From contig NZ_CP133597.1 in NCBI RefSeq assembly GCF_031200575.1, forward strand, positions 1,550,001 to 1,614,000: a stretch of DNA of 64,000 bases, given 5' to 3'. The notes below the pieces were generated by a model. The model did no database searches and had not been told where the DNA came from. It was given only the letters and a program-made list of their open reading frames with translations. Of the stretch, positions 36,773 to 44,800 are shown piece after piece (positions within the stretch are counted from its first letter, which is position 1; each line of letters starts with the position of its first letter). This DNA comes from Ferroplasma sp. (GTDB lineage Archaea; Thermoplasmatota; Thermoplasmata; Thermoplasmatales; Thermoplasmataceae). A program made the translations under genes and the position numbers.

Positions 36773-37483
36773 ATGGAAAAGATCAGTCTTGACGATTCAA
36801 CGCAGAAGGTTTCATCGGGCTATAGCTGCCTTGACTCCCTGATGGATGGTGGAATAGAACAGGGAATAATAACCGAACTGTACGGTGAAGGAGGTGCCGG
36901 AAAATCCAACCTGGCAATGATATATTCACTTTCGGTGCTTAAGGGCGGACGTTCTGTTATATATGTTGATACCGAAGGTTTTTCTACAGAGCGTTTTTTG
37001 AGCATATCAAAGGGCTGCACGGAATATTTACCTCATATGAACATATACAGGGTTAAGTCCCTTGATGACCAGTACCTAGCCCTTATCAAATCTGATAAAC
37101 TTATTGGGGAAAAACGTGATTCAAAACATAGCATAGGGATAATGGTTGTGGATTCCTTCACAAATTTTTTCAGAATGGAAACAGGCAAGGATCCATCTGC
37201 CAGGATGGAGGGATACGAAAAACAGTTGAGCATACTTTCCGGAATAGCACTGAAATACAAAATACCCGTTCTAATAACAAATCAGATATATGAAGATGTA
37301 AACAATAATTCTCTGGAGCCTTTCGGGGGCTTCTTCATAGACCATGCAATGAAGGCTATTTACAGGGTGGAAAAATTCAGGGATGGTACCAGGACCCTGA
37401 CTGTAGACAAACACCGTTCCATTGCAGAGGGCCACAGCGCAAGATTCAAAATAACCGATAATGGGATTACCTGCGAGGTGTAA
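36773..37483 (+). CDS. radB: DNA repair and recombination protein RadB
   Basis: A 236-residue RecA-fold protein, the archaeal RadA paralogue lacking the N-terminal domain. Walker A GEGGAGKSNLAM is near residue 40, Walker B IMVVDSFTNFF near 123, and ITNQIYEDV near 167 corresponds to loop L2. RadB modulates RadA-dependent recombination. It is followed two bases later by the flap endonuclease gene, with GCGAGGTG before that start, so the two repair genes form an operon. Confidence 0.93.
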   Translation: MEKISLDDSTQKVSSGYSCLDSLMDGGIEQGIITELYGEGGAGKSNLAMIYSLSVLKGGRSVIYVDTEGFSTERFLSISKGCTEYLPHMNIYRVKSLDDQYLALIKSDKLIGEKRDSKHSIGIMVVDSFTNFFRMETGKDPSARMEGYEKQLSILSGIALKYKIPVLITNQIYEDVNNNSLEPFGGFFIDHAMKAIYRVEKFRDGTRTLTVDKHRSIAEGHSARFKITDNGITCEV

Positions 37484-37485
37484 AC

Positions 37486-38505
37486 ATGGGAGTTGATATT
37501 TCAGGAATACTGGTAAAACATGAAACAACTATCAAGGAAAATGCTGGAAGTACAGTTTCTGTTGACGCGTACAATATCATATACCAGTTTCTCAGCAGCA
37601 TAAGAGGCGAAGACGGCGAGCCCCTGAAGGATTCCTCCGGAAATATTACATCCCATTTATCCGGGATTTTTTACCGTACCGCAACACTGCTCCAGAATAG
37701 CATAAAGCCCGTGTACTCATTTGACGGGAAGCCATATCACCTCAAAAGTGAAACCCTGAAAGAGAGGAAGGCCATAAAGGACAAGAATATTGCTGAGCTT
37801 GATATCGCCATAAAAAATAACGATACAGAAAGGATTAAAACGCTATCTTCCAGAATCAATTACATAACGGCCGATATAGTTTCAGAATCAAAAAAACTCC
37901 TGGACCTGATGGGAGTTCCATGGGTGCAGGCTCCCACAGAGGGAGAGGCACAGGCATCATATATGAGCAAAACCGGCGTGGTGGATTCAGTTGTTTCCCA
38001 GGATTATGATTGCCTTTTATTCGGTGCCAGAAGAGTCCTGAGGAATTTTACAATGTACGGGCGTCGCAGGATATCGGGCACAGGAAGGTTCATTAACATT
38101 AGCCCTGAAATAATAGATTTGAAGGAGAATCTGGAAAATATGGGAATCACACAGGATCAGCTAATTGGCATTGGCATAATGGTAGGAACAGATTTCAACC
38201 CGGGGATTAGGGGCATAGGTGCCAAGACAGGCCTGTCATTGATTAAAAAATTTGGCACAGTGGAGGAGGTTTTAAAATATAAGGGAAAGGAGATAGAAAA
38301 CCTTGCAGAAATAAAGGAATTTTTTAATAACCCGCCGGTGGCAGAGTGCGATGATATCAAACTTAAACCGCCTGACAGGGATGGAATTATAGACTATCTA
38401 TGTAATCAACATAGTTTTTCACAGAACAGGATTAACCAGATTCTGGATCAGATGGAAAAGGGTTATTCCAGTGCAAACCAGTCGAACCTCGATAAGTATT
38501 TTTAA
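37486..38505 (+). CDS. fen: Flap endonuclease 1
   Basis: A 339-residue structure-specific nuclease of Okazaki fragment maturation and repair. VDAYNIIYQF (near residue 26) starts the N-nuclease domain. PTEGEAQASYMSKTG and DSVVSQDYDCLLFGA hold metal-binding acidic residues of the I domain, followed by GTDFNPGIRGIGAKTGL. The C-terminus QSNLDKYF is a PCNA-interacting box. It sits two bases after radB with a strong Shine-Dalgarno GAGGTG. Its stop overlaps the convergent neighbour by four bases. Confidence 0.95.
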   Translation: MGVDISGILVKHETTIKENAGSTVSVDAYNIIYQFLSSIRGEDGEPLKDSSGNITSHLSGIFYRTATLLQNSIKPVYSFDGKPYHLKSETLKERKAIKDKNIAELDIAIKNNDTERIKTLSSRINYITADIVSESKKLLDLMGVPWVQAPTEGEAQASYMSKTGVVDSVVSQDYDCLLFGARRVLRNFTMYGRRRISGTGRFINISPEIIDLKENLENMGITQDQLIGIGIMVGTDFNPGIRGIGAKTGLSLIKKFGTVEEVLKYKGKEIENLAEIKEFFNNPPVAECDDIKLKPPDRDGIIDYLCNQHSFSQNRINQILDQMEKGYSSANQSNLDKYF

Positions 38506-38780
38506 TTTTTAATTTCCTGCTCTGTTACCATTACCTGATGGGATCTTGGATATTCCAGTTCCAGTATATCCTTCATGGCTTTTTTTATATCCTTTTCATC
38601 AACATCCATACTCTGGTTTCTAAATCCTTCCTCTATCACAGTAAACTTTTCTCCTGTTTTTTTAACTGTAACGATTCTATCTTTCTTGAAGCTCTTTATG
38701 ATAAGCATGTGGTTGCTGTCCATCTTGGCAAGCATGGTGTGGACATGCTTATCTACGCTTCTTATGGGCATCCATGGCAT
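38502..38780 (-). CDS. Small hypothetical protein downstream of tyrS
   Basis: A 92-residue protein beginning MPWMPIRSVDKHVHTMLAKM. It has a compact alpha/beta composition: beta-strands in MLIIKSF, RIVTVKKTGEKFTVIEEGF, and a C-terminal helix in EKDIKKAMKDILELEYPRS. No family recognised. It starts immediately after the tyrS stop with no intervening base, so it is translationally coupled to the synthetase. Coupling suggests a translation or RNA-related role, but nothing in the sequence demands it. Confidence 0.65.
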   Translation of the reverse strand: MPWMPIRSVDKHVHTMLAKMDSNHMLIIKSFKKDRIVTVKKTGEKFTVIEEGFRNQSMDVDEKDIKKAMKDILELEYPRSHQVMVTEQEIKN

Positions 38781-39770
38781 TTAATCACTGTTAAGCTTAT
38801 TGCTTACTGGCAATATAATATTTATGAGTATTTCAGTCAACGCTTTTTTAAGGTCCATTGGGTGAATCTCGGATCTCTGGTACCTTTCCTCCAGTTCCCT
38901 GAAAGACTTAATAGTGTAGGGTCCACCGTGGGCCTCTGAACGTTTAATTTCCAGATCCTTAACGTAGTATGGAAATATAAGGTATCTGAGTATATCGATT
39001 ATGGGATTGTTTTCAACTATGCCCATGGGGCAGAAGGCATTTTTAATTTTCCTCCTTATATCATCTTCCCTGTCAGTTAAAAACAACGCTGATTCCGGAT
39101 CACTTTTTGACATTTTCTTGAAATCATCCATTCTCCCTTTTCCTTTCAATGATGCTATAAGAGGCATCTCCATGAGGACAGGCTTTTTCCTTCCCATCTT
39201 CTCTGCTATGTCCCTTGCAAGCATGTACGCATGTCTCTGGTCTGTGCCACCAAGTGCAAGATCGGAATTCAGATAAAAAACATCCGTAACCTGCATTAGA
39301 GGATAAATATATTTACTGAAGTCCTTGTCTGCATCCTCCTCTGTCCTGCCCATGATGGGAAGTGATCTCCTGATTCTTAAAAGTGAGGAATTTTTAGCAG
39401 TCTGGAGCAACAATTCCCAGTAATCCGGATTTGCAACGACATCTGATGCCCAGATAAACTCAACCTCCGGGCTCAATCCTGCATAGATCATGCTGTTTTT
39501 TAGACGGTTGCCACTCTCCCTTATGAGATTTATATCACCTCCAAGTTTATCATTTACCCTGGCGTGCCAGTCTGCAAGCAGAACCTTCATATGAAAGCCC
39601 AGTTCAACAAGCTGGTTAATTTTATTGACATAAATCAGTATAGCTATGTGGGGAAGGCCAGATGGCTCGAATCCTATGTAACCCTGGCCGTTTCCGGTGA
39701 ATAGGGTTTCACACTCTCCGGGAGTAACCACTTCCGAAGTATTTGATTTGAGAATTTCCAGTTTGTCCAT
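38781..39770 (-). CDS. tyrS: Tyrosyl-tRNA synthetase
   Basis: A 329-residue class I synthetase of archaeal type. GFEPSGLPHIA (near residue 33) is the HIGH-equivalent, here PHIA. LLADWHARVN (near 64), YPLMQVTDVFYL and LGGTDQRHAYMLA (near 172) form the tyrosine pocket, with KMSKSDP (near 217) as the KMSKS loop. The order and residues indicate TyrRS rather than TrpRS. It starts a two-gene operon with the 92-residue protein. Confidence 0.92.
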   Translation of the reverse strand: MDKLEILKSNTSEVVTPGECETLFTGNGQGYIGFEPSGLPHIAILIYVNKINQLVELGFHMKVLLADWHARVNDKLGGDINLIRESGNRLKNSMIYAGLSPEVEFIWASDVVANPDYWELLLQTAKNSSLLRIRRSLPIMGRTEEDADKDFSKYIYPLMQVTDVFYLNSDLALGGTDQRHAYMLARDIAEKMGRKKPVLMEMPLIASLKGKGRMDDFKKMSKSDPESALFLTDREDDIRRKIKNAFCPMGIVENNPIIDILRYLIFPYYVKDLEIKRSEAHGGPYTIKSFRELEERYQRSEIHPMDLKKALTEILINIILPVSNKLNSD

Positions 39771-39802
39771 TGGCAGGTAATACAGTGTTATTTAATTAAT
39801 TT

Positions 39803-39985
39803 TTATTTTTTGAGAAGCAGATCCAGTAGCGATGATGCCTCTTTTTTTGTTAATTCTTCAAGGGAGCCCTTCTTCAATGATTTCAAATAATCGTCTACTA
39901 TCTTCTGATTTGACTCTTCTCTTTTTAATAGGTCGTTTACAAATGATAGTTGTTTTTTTGTTATCTCATCGTTTTTATTATACAT
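39803..39985 (-). CDS. Small helical protein, 60 residues
   Basis: A short Lys/Leu/Glu-rich protein: MYNKNDEITKKQLSFVNDLL, then a helix of charged residues, ending LEELTKKEASSLLDLLLKK. The outline (KKQLSFVNDLLKRE ... LTKKEASSLLDLLL) resembles a short helical motif seen at the ends of some single-strand-binding and helicase proteins, where a second such helix follows ELTKxEAS. No firm family. It lies 32 bases upstream of tyrS on the same strand. Confidence 0.55.
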   Translation of the reverse strand: MYNKNDEITKKQLSFVNDLLKREESNQKIVDDYLKSLKKGSLEELTKKEASSLLDLLLKK

Positions 39986-40279
39986 AGAATGAAATGTGAT
40001 TGCCGTACATAAGGTTACGGTTTCTCTCTATAGGATGCATATGAATGAAACATTTCAGATGATTTATACAGAAGCTTGTAATTCCATATCCAATACTGAT
40101 TTATACATATTGAATGCTTACCATGTGTCCATGTATAAAAATTACAGTTTTTAAAGGGACTTTTGTTTAAGTTAAAAGTTATGGATAACAGTATATTGCT
40201 AGAATTCAGGCACAATATAATTATCCTGTAGTACCTGGAAAATAGAAAATGTTTTAAATAAATAAGGCATTTATTAGTT
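39986..40279. other. Intergenic region between divergent genes
   Basis: About 290 bases, AT-rich, holding the promoters of the 60-residue protein and of the TrmB gene. TTTTAAATAAATAAGG lies roughly 25 bases before the TrmB ATG. No RNA gene or coding frame is convincing here. Confidence 0.5.
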
Positions 40280-40993
40280 ATGGAAGCTAATCCAGAACAC
40301 ATAATGAAAACAGCAAACATGCTCAAAATCCTTGGGCTTTCGTCCTATGAAGCCCAGGCCTTTGCCTCATTAGTATATCACGGTGTGGCAAATGCTGATA
40401 CTATTGCAGACACGGCGGGTATCCCAAGAACATCTGCTTATAAGGTCATGGAATCCCTGGTGGCACGTGGATTTGCAAGGGAAACAGAGGGCAGGCCCAG
40501 GATGTTCAAGCCCGAGGACATGTCAAAAATAAAGGAAGATTTTATTAACAGTGTGAATAAGTTATTTGATGACCTGAAGGAATTACAGGATGTGCTTCCG
40601 TCAAAAGGTGATCCCCAGCTGGTCTTTACCATCTATGGCAGGTCAAAGGTAATGAGCAAAATGGCCGAGATGTTTGACCTTACAGAAAGGGAAATCCTTA
40701 TCGCAACACCACGTATAAGGGAGATCCGGAGTGAATTGAAGAAAAACATAGAGAACGCCTTGAAGAGGGGGGTAAAGGTTGTTTTTATAACACCGCCGAA
40801 TAAGAGGGTCCCGCACAATACAATAGTTTACAGGAAAGAAGGACTGATAGCAACAGATGTGGCAAGTGATGATTCAAGGGCGATGCTGGCCGGAGCTGAC
40901 CTGGATGCCTGCGGATATACTGATAACCCTATTCTTTCACTGCATGTACTGCAGTTCATAAATATGATGATGAACGATGAAATTAAGATGTGA
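40280..40993 (+). CDS. TrmB-family transcriptional regulator
   Basis: A 237-residue protein. The N-terminal winged helix (about residues 12-75) reads LGLSSYEAQAFASLVYHG, then IADTAGIPRTSAYKVMESLV and the wing FARETEGRPRMFKP. A helical linker (80-105) leads to a phospholipase D-like ligand-binding domain (110-235) with EILIATPRIREIRSEL. TrmB proteins sense sugars or other metabolites. Its end overlaps the endonuclease IV gene by 17 bases, so that gene may be read with it. Confidence 0.87.
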   Translation: MEANPEHIMKTANMLKILGLSSYEAQAFASLVYHGVANADTIADTAGIPRTSAYKVMESLVARGFARETEGRPRMFKPEDMSKIKEDFINSVNKLFDDLKELQDVLPSKGDPQLVFTIYGRSKVMSKMAEMFDLTEREILIATPRIREIRSELKKNIENALKRGVKVVFITPPNKRVPHNTIVYRKEGLIATDVASDDSRAMLAGADLDACGYTDNPILSLHVLQFINMMMNDEIKM

Positions 40994-41822
40994 TTTCGAG
41001 AGCAGGAATAAGCTAGTGGGCGGGCATGTCTCAATAGCAGAGAGCATAGCGTTATCACCTGAAAGGGCGAATTCCTTTGGATTCAATACATTTCAGATTT
41101 TTGTAAAAAGCAATCTCCAATGGAAATACAGGGAAATAAGCGATGAGGAGTATGAAAATTTTAAACATAATGTTATGGAATTTAAAATGAAAAAGCCTGT
41201 GGTACATGCTACATATCTGCTCAACCTTGGCTCAGAAAATAAGGAACTGGTAGAAAAGTCTGTGAATGACCTGAAGTATGAAATAGGCGTGTGCAACCGT
41301 CTAGGCATTGAGTATCTCGTGATTCATCCCGGATCCAACAGGGACAGAAAGCATGCAATTGAATCCATAATGGGAATAATTAATTCAATGGAAACAGGAA
41401 ATGTAAGGATTCTCATTGAAAATTCATCTGGAAAAGGCAGTACAGTTCCTGCCACAATTGAAGAAATGCAGTCCATGATAGACAGTTCAAAGAATAGAAC
41501 CGGAATATGCCTTGATACCTGCCATTTTTTTGCAGAGGGGTATGACCTGGTTGATAAATATGGTGAGTCCATGGAAAGCCTGAAATCGTCGGGCGTAATG
41601 AAAAACATTTATGCCATGCATATCAATGATTCCATGTTTGAACTGGGATCAAAAAAGGACAGGCACGAAAATATAGGAAATGGATTTATCGGGAATGCTG
41701 GATTTAAAAATATAATAAACGACAGTTCATTCAACGGGATTCCAATGATCATGGAAACTCCCGGCGGGGATGAAAACTATTTATCCAATATACAGAAATT
41801 AAGAGATTTAATGGTGATGTAA
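40977..41822 (+). CDS. nfo: Endonuclease IV, AP endonuclease
   Basis: A 281-residue TIM-barrel repair enzyme with three zinc sites. VGGHVSIAES, YLVIHPGSNRDRK, ILIENSSGKGS, GICLDTCHFFAEGYD, MHINDSMFELGSKKDRHENIG and MIMETPGGDE are all present in order. It cleaves abasic sites. The ATG start gives an unusual 13-residue extension (MKLRCDFESRNKL) before VGGHVSIA; a GTG at 41016 would yield the standard N-terminus. Overlaps TrmB upstream and the DUF1015 gene by one base downstream. Confidence 0.93.
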   Translation: MKLRCDFESRNKLVGGHVSIAESIALSPERANSFGFNTFQIFVKSNLQWKYREISDEEYENFKHNVMEFKMKKPVVHATYLLNLGSENKELVEKSVNDLKYEIGVCNRLGIEYLVIHPGSNRDRKHAIESIMGIINSMETGNVRILIENSSGKGSTVPATIEEMQSMIDSSKNRTGICLDTCHFFAEGYDLVDKYGESMESLKSSGVMKNIYAMHINDSMFELGSKKDRHENIGNGFIGNAGFKNIINDSSFNGIPMIMETPGGDENYLSNIQKLRDLMVM

Positions 41823-42982
41823 TGAACATTAAAGAATTCAAACCCTATCTATTTTCATGTGACATAAAGGACGTTGTTTCTCCACCATTTGACACAATCA
41901 CACCAGAGCAGGAAAAGAAATTGCGTTCTGCAAAGTGCAATATAACTGCACTGAGCATGCCCGAGTCTGGGAGCAATGGGGTAAGTCCTAAAAAAATTCT
42001 GGAAAAATGGCTAAAAGATCACCTTGTTTATGAGTACAGCAGGGACATCATAATAATCCTGAAACAGATATTTTACATAAATAAAGAGGCTGTATCAAGG
42101 TACGGTATTATATCGCTGCTGGAACTCAACGGTACCATAAGTGCACATGAAAATACATTTGATAAGCAGGTAAGGGAAAGGCAGGGAATTATGCAAGAGT
42201 TACAGGCAGAGCCAGAACCCATATTCATAGTCATACCGGACAACAGCTTCGATAAAATGGTAAAAAGGTATGCATCTGACCTGGAAGAAAAATTCAAATT
42301 TGAGGAGCCCAGCGGCGTGGAAAATTATGTTTATTTCCTGGATGACCCTCATCGCATCACAAGGATAAAGGAATCACTTGAAAATGTTCATGGGATTGTG
42401 GCTGATGGCCATCACAGGACTCAGGCAATAAGGAACCTGGAGGCAGAGACAGGAGATAAGTTCTGGAATTATGCACTGGCATATACAACATCAATTTATG
42501 GAAATGGGTTAATGATCGGAGGTGTTGACAGGCTTGTTTACAGACTCAATTTTGAGGAAAACATGAACAGGATAAAAAACTTATTCGATATCTACACTGA
42601 GAAAACCATGGAAGATGACGATTGTATAAGGATTTATAGCAGGGGTTTGTTCTACAGGCTCATTCCCAAGGAATATGCTATAAATGAGACATTCGGCGCG
42701 AACAAACCTCTTTCTACAGAAATAATAAACAGAATACTATTCGAAAACGCATTCGGACTAAGCAGGGAGGAGATGGAAACAAAGATCGGTTATATATATA
42801 ACACAACAGATGCCATAAACGCTGTTGACAGCCATGAGTGCGAATTTGCAGTGCTTATACCTCCATGGCATAAGGATGATTTCCTGAATCTCACCATGCA
42901 GAACAGGATATTCCCTCAGAAATCAACATATTTTTATCCAAAAATTCCATCAGGAATTGCAATATACTGCAGGCCATCGTAG
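41822..42982 (+). CDS. DUF1015 family protein
   Basis: A 386-residue protein of a widespread family of unknown biochemical function, sometimes called a HTH or SpoU-linked protein. The family signature VADGHHRTQAIRNL is near residue 196, and the opening KDVVSPPFDTITPEQ matches as well. The ATG shares one base with the nfo stop (TAATG). The TAG stop at 42980-42982 lies inside the downstream tRNA-Thr gene, so coding sequence and tRNA overlap by ten bases on one strand. Confidence 0.85.
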   Translation: MNIKEFKPYLFSCDIKDVVSPPFDTITPEQEKKLRSAKCNITALSMPESGSNGVSPKKILEKWLKDHLVYEYSRDIIIILKQIFYINKEAVSRYGIISLLELNGTISAHENTFDKQVRERQGIMQELQAEPEPIFIVIPDNSFDKMVKRYASDLEEKFKFEEPSGVENYVYFLDDPHRITRIKESLENVHGIVADGHHRTQAIRNLEAETGDKFWNYALAYTTSIYGNGLMIGGVDRLVYRLNFEENMNRIKNLFDIYTEKTMEDDDCIRIYSRGLFYRLIPKEYAINETFGANKPLSTEIINRILFENAFGLSREEMETKIGYIYNTTDAINAVDSHECEFAVLIPPWHKDDFLNLTMQNRIFPQKSTYFYPKIPSGIAIYCRPS

Positions 42983-43045
42983 CTCAGCAGGTAGAGTGGT
43001 TGATTCGTAATCAACAGGTCGCGAGTTCAAATCTCGCCGATGGCT
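42973..43045 (+). tRNA. tRNA-Thr (CGT anticodon)
   Basis: A 73-nt cloverleaf. The acceptor GCCATCG pairs with CGATGGC and the discriminator is T. The anticodon arm is GTTGA-TTCGTAA-TCAAC, giving CGT, and the T arm is GCGAG-TTCAAAT-CTCGC. It decodes ACG. CCA is not encoded. The 5' ten bases overlap the end of the DUF1015 gene, so the promoter must lie inside that coding region (TATTTTTATCC at about 42929-42939 is a candidate) or the tRNA is processed from the protein-coding transcript. Confidence 0.95.
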
Positions 43046-43051
43046 CTGGAT

Positions 43052-43264
43052 TTATATAAATTCTTTAACAAAAATTATTTTATCCTCATTGAATACAAGC
43101 GCGATTTCATAACTTCTTTCAATGTCATTGAAACTTGTATGGGATGTCCAGTTACCGGTGTACTGATCATGATTCAATTCACGTATTCTTATATTATCCA
43201 CACCGGCATAATTTTTCATAATGTATTCCCTAATAAATTCAATGGCACGTGCACGGTCATCCAT
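43052..43264 (-). CDS. Small hypothetical protein, 70 residues
   Basis: A compact acidic/aromatic protein: MDDRARAIEFIREYIMKNYA, then IRIRELNHDQYTGNWTSHTS and EIALVFNEDKIIFVKEFI. It reads as one helix followed by three or four strands. A TATA box (ATTTTATAC) lies 25 bases ahead of the ATG, as expected for a leaderless gene, which supports it being real. No family recognised. The strand pattern resembles that of the divergent 83-residue protein at 43357. It ends seven bases from the tRNA-Thr. Confidence 0.6.
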   Translation of the reverse strand: MDDRARAIEFIREYIMKNYAGVDNIRIRELNHDQYTGNWTSHTSFNDIERSYEIALVFNEDKIIFVKEFI

Positions 43265-43356
43265 TGAAGCAGATCGAAATACGGTATAAAATACTTGGCA
43301 GGTTTGTTATTCCAAAATTTAAAAAGGCTTATAATAACCTGTTGCATTTATTATCC

Positions 43357-43608
43357 ATGGAGTTTAAATTAACCATTGGAAAAATGGAAGATTTAAAAAA
43401 TATGATCATGGAAGATATGGCAAAAACAGAAAATATAGATATTGATGATATTGAATTCCAGGATATATTTTATTATTCTGGGTTGAAGAAGTGGAATGCA
43501 AAAATTGAATTCAGAAAAAATGGGAAAAATTACATGGCCAGTATGGATATAATGGAAAATGGCATGATCACCAGATACCAGCAGAGGGAGGAAAATGAAT
43601 TCAAATGA
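43357..43608 (+). CDS. Small hypothetical protein, 83 residues
   Basis: A protein starting MEFKLTIGKMEDLKNMIMED, with a helix followed by strands (DIEFQDIFYYSGLKKWNAKI, YMASMDIMENGMITRYQQRE). The frame is open further upstream, but the ATG at 43357 lies 24 bases after TTATAATAA, so a leaderless start there is preferred. No family recognised. Its end overlaps the HxlR-type regulator by 14 bases, with GAGGGAGG inside this gene serving as ribosome-binding site for the regulator. Confidence 0.6.
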   Translation: MEFKLTIGKMEDLKNMIMEDMAKTENIDIDDIEFQDIFYYSGLKKWNAKIEFRKNGKNYMASMDIMENGMITRYQQREENEFK

Positions 43609-43921
43609 ATGCCCCCTGAGCATAGCATTAAAGCCGCTTAAGGGAAAATGGGAACCGGTAATAATCAAGTTTCTATCCATAAACGGGAAATCGGGATACA
43701 AGGACATATATGACAGAATGGACAATATAACACCCAAGGCACTTACAGGGGCCCTGAAGATCCTTTACCAGGAGGGAATAATCAATAAGGTAACCATATC
43801 AGAAAAACCACATAGAGTCCTATACAGCCTGACTGAGAAGGGGGTTGCCATGATCAAGCCTCTGGACGCCATAGAATCACTGAACGGCAAGGCTAAATAT
43901 TCTATGGCAAAGTCTAAATAA
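43595..43921 (+). CDS. HxlR-type winged-helix regulator
   Basis: A 108-residue DNA-binding protein. CPLSIALKPLKGKWEPVIIK (about residues 6-25) with one Cys, then YDRMDNITPKALTGALKILY (near 39-58) as recognition helix and LYSLTEKGVAMIKPL as the wing and dimer helix, follow the HxlR/MarR-like pattern. It is translated from a strong Shine-Dalgarno GGGAGG, coupled to the preceding small gene. The lone Cys near the N-terminus might sense redox or electrophiles; that is inference. Confidence 0.83.
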   Translation: MNSNECPLSIALKPLKGKWEPVIIKFLSINGKSGYKDIYDRMDNITPKALTGALKILYQEGIINKVTISEKPHRVLYSLTEKGVAMIKPLDAIESLNGKAKYSMAKSK

Positions 43922-43942
43922 TAACTTTTTGTTATAGACCGC

Positions 43943-44770
43943 ATGACGTATTACAGCAGTGACGATTCCATAGCCAAGATAGACAGGATATCCCGGTTGC
44001 TTCTATTCATATCCATAGGATTCTTTATAGTGGCCTCACTGATAAACACACTGTATACACTGACGGGGCATCATGATCTTTTATTCAAAACCGGGCTTGT
44101 GTTTATTATACTGTTTGATATATTTTATGCAGTAATACTCCTGAGCATTTACCAAACCGGAAAGCTTCAGATTACAGACAGGCTGATATTTTTATCCCTT
44201 GGCCTATTTGCTATAATATTCATATCTGAAATAATGCTGGAAATAAATGCTGGTACAGGCCTTTTCCCCGGGATAGTTGGGTTTGTTGGCCTTGCCTTTG
44301 GATTCATGTATTATTACTTTAAGGGCGATGAGCTACTGTCACGGGTAATGATAATAATAGCGGCCATACTGGCCTACATTGCTATGGCAGGATACCCTTT
44401 AATGCCATATATATTCACATTCGGCACGTCATACCTGAATTCGGCATTGTGGGCTCAGGCATTCATAATTATGGAGATACTGCTAATACTTGCATTCCTG
44501 TTCAAATCAACACAGATCGTTGCAGATTTTCTCACTGAATCTGGCAAATCCCTGGGGCTGTTCATATTTGCCATAGGCATGATAATAACAGGCGCCTCAA
44601 TGGTTTCCACAAACCTGGCAGCACTTCCTGCCGGGCTGGGAGATGCACTATCTGCCATACTTATTATAGCAGGCATCTTTGCACTCATTGCAGGTATTCT
44701 AATAGTCATAATATCGCTTATGGATTTTTATAACTCCGTAATAAAACCTAGAATCCATTTTATGAGATAA
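43943..44770 (+). CDS. Polytopic membrane protein, 275 residues
   Basis: Seven or eight hydrophobic segments predicted (about residues 18-38, 48-68, 78-98, 103-122, 130-155, 168-190, 200-222 and 230-260), with short charged loops and a basic C-terminus. No family recognised. It resembles other archaeal multi-helix proteins of unknown role annotated only by membrane topology. It follows the HxlR-type regulator by 21 bases and is likely co-transcribed with it. Confidence 0.6.
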   Translation: MTYYSSDDSIAKIDRISRLLLFISIGFFIVASLINTLYTLTGHHDLLFKTGLVFIILFDIFYAVILLSIYQTGKLQITDRLIFLSLGLFAIIFISEIMLEINAGTGLFPGIVGFVGLAFGFMYYYFKGDELLSRVMIIIAAILAYIAMAGYPLMPYIFTFGTSYLNSALWAQAFIIMEILLILAFLFKSTQIVADFLTESGKSLGLFIFAIGMIITGASMVSTNLAALPAGLGDALSAILIIAGIFALIAGILIVIISLMDFYNSVIKPRIHFMR

Positions 44771-44800
44771 AAATTATATTTAATTAAGGCATTATTGCAT

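Noticed and set aside
40015-40326. 103-codon open frame on the minus strand between tyrS region and TrmB
   Set aside because: Composition is Asn/Ile/Tyr/Cys-rich noise, it overlaps the TrmB start and its promoter, and no motif is present.
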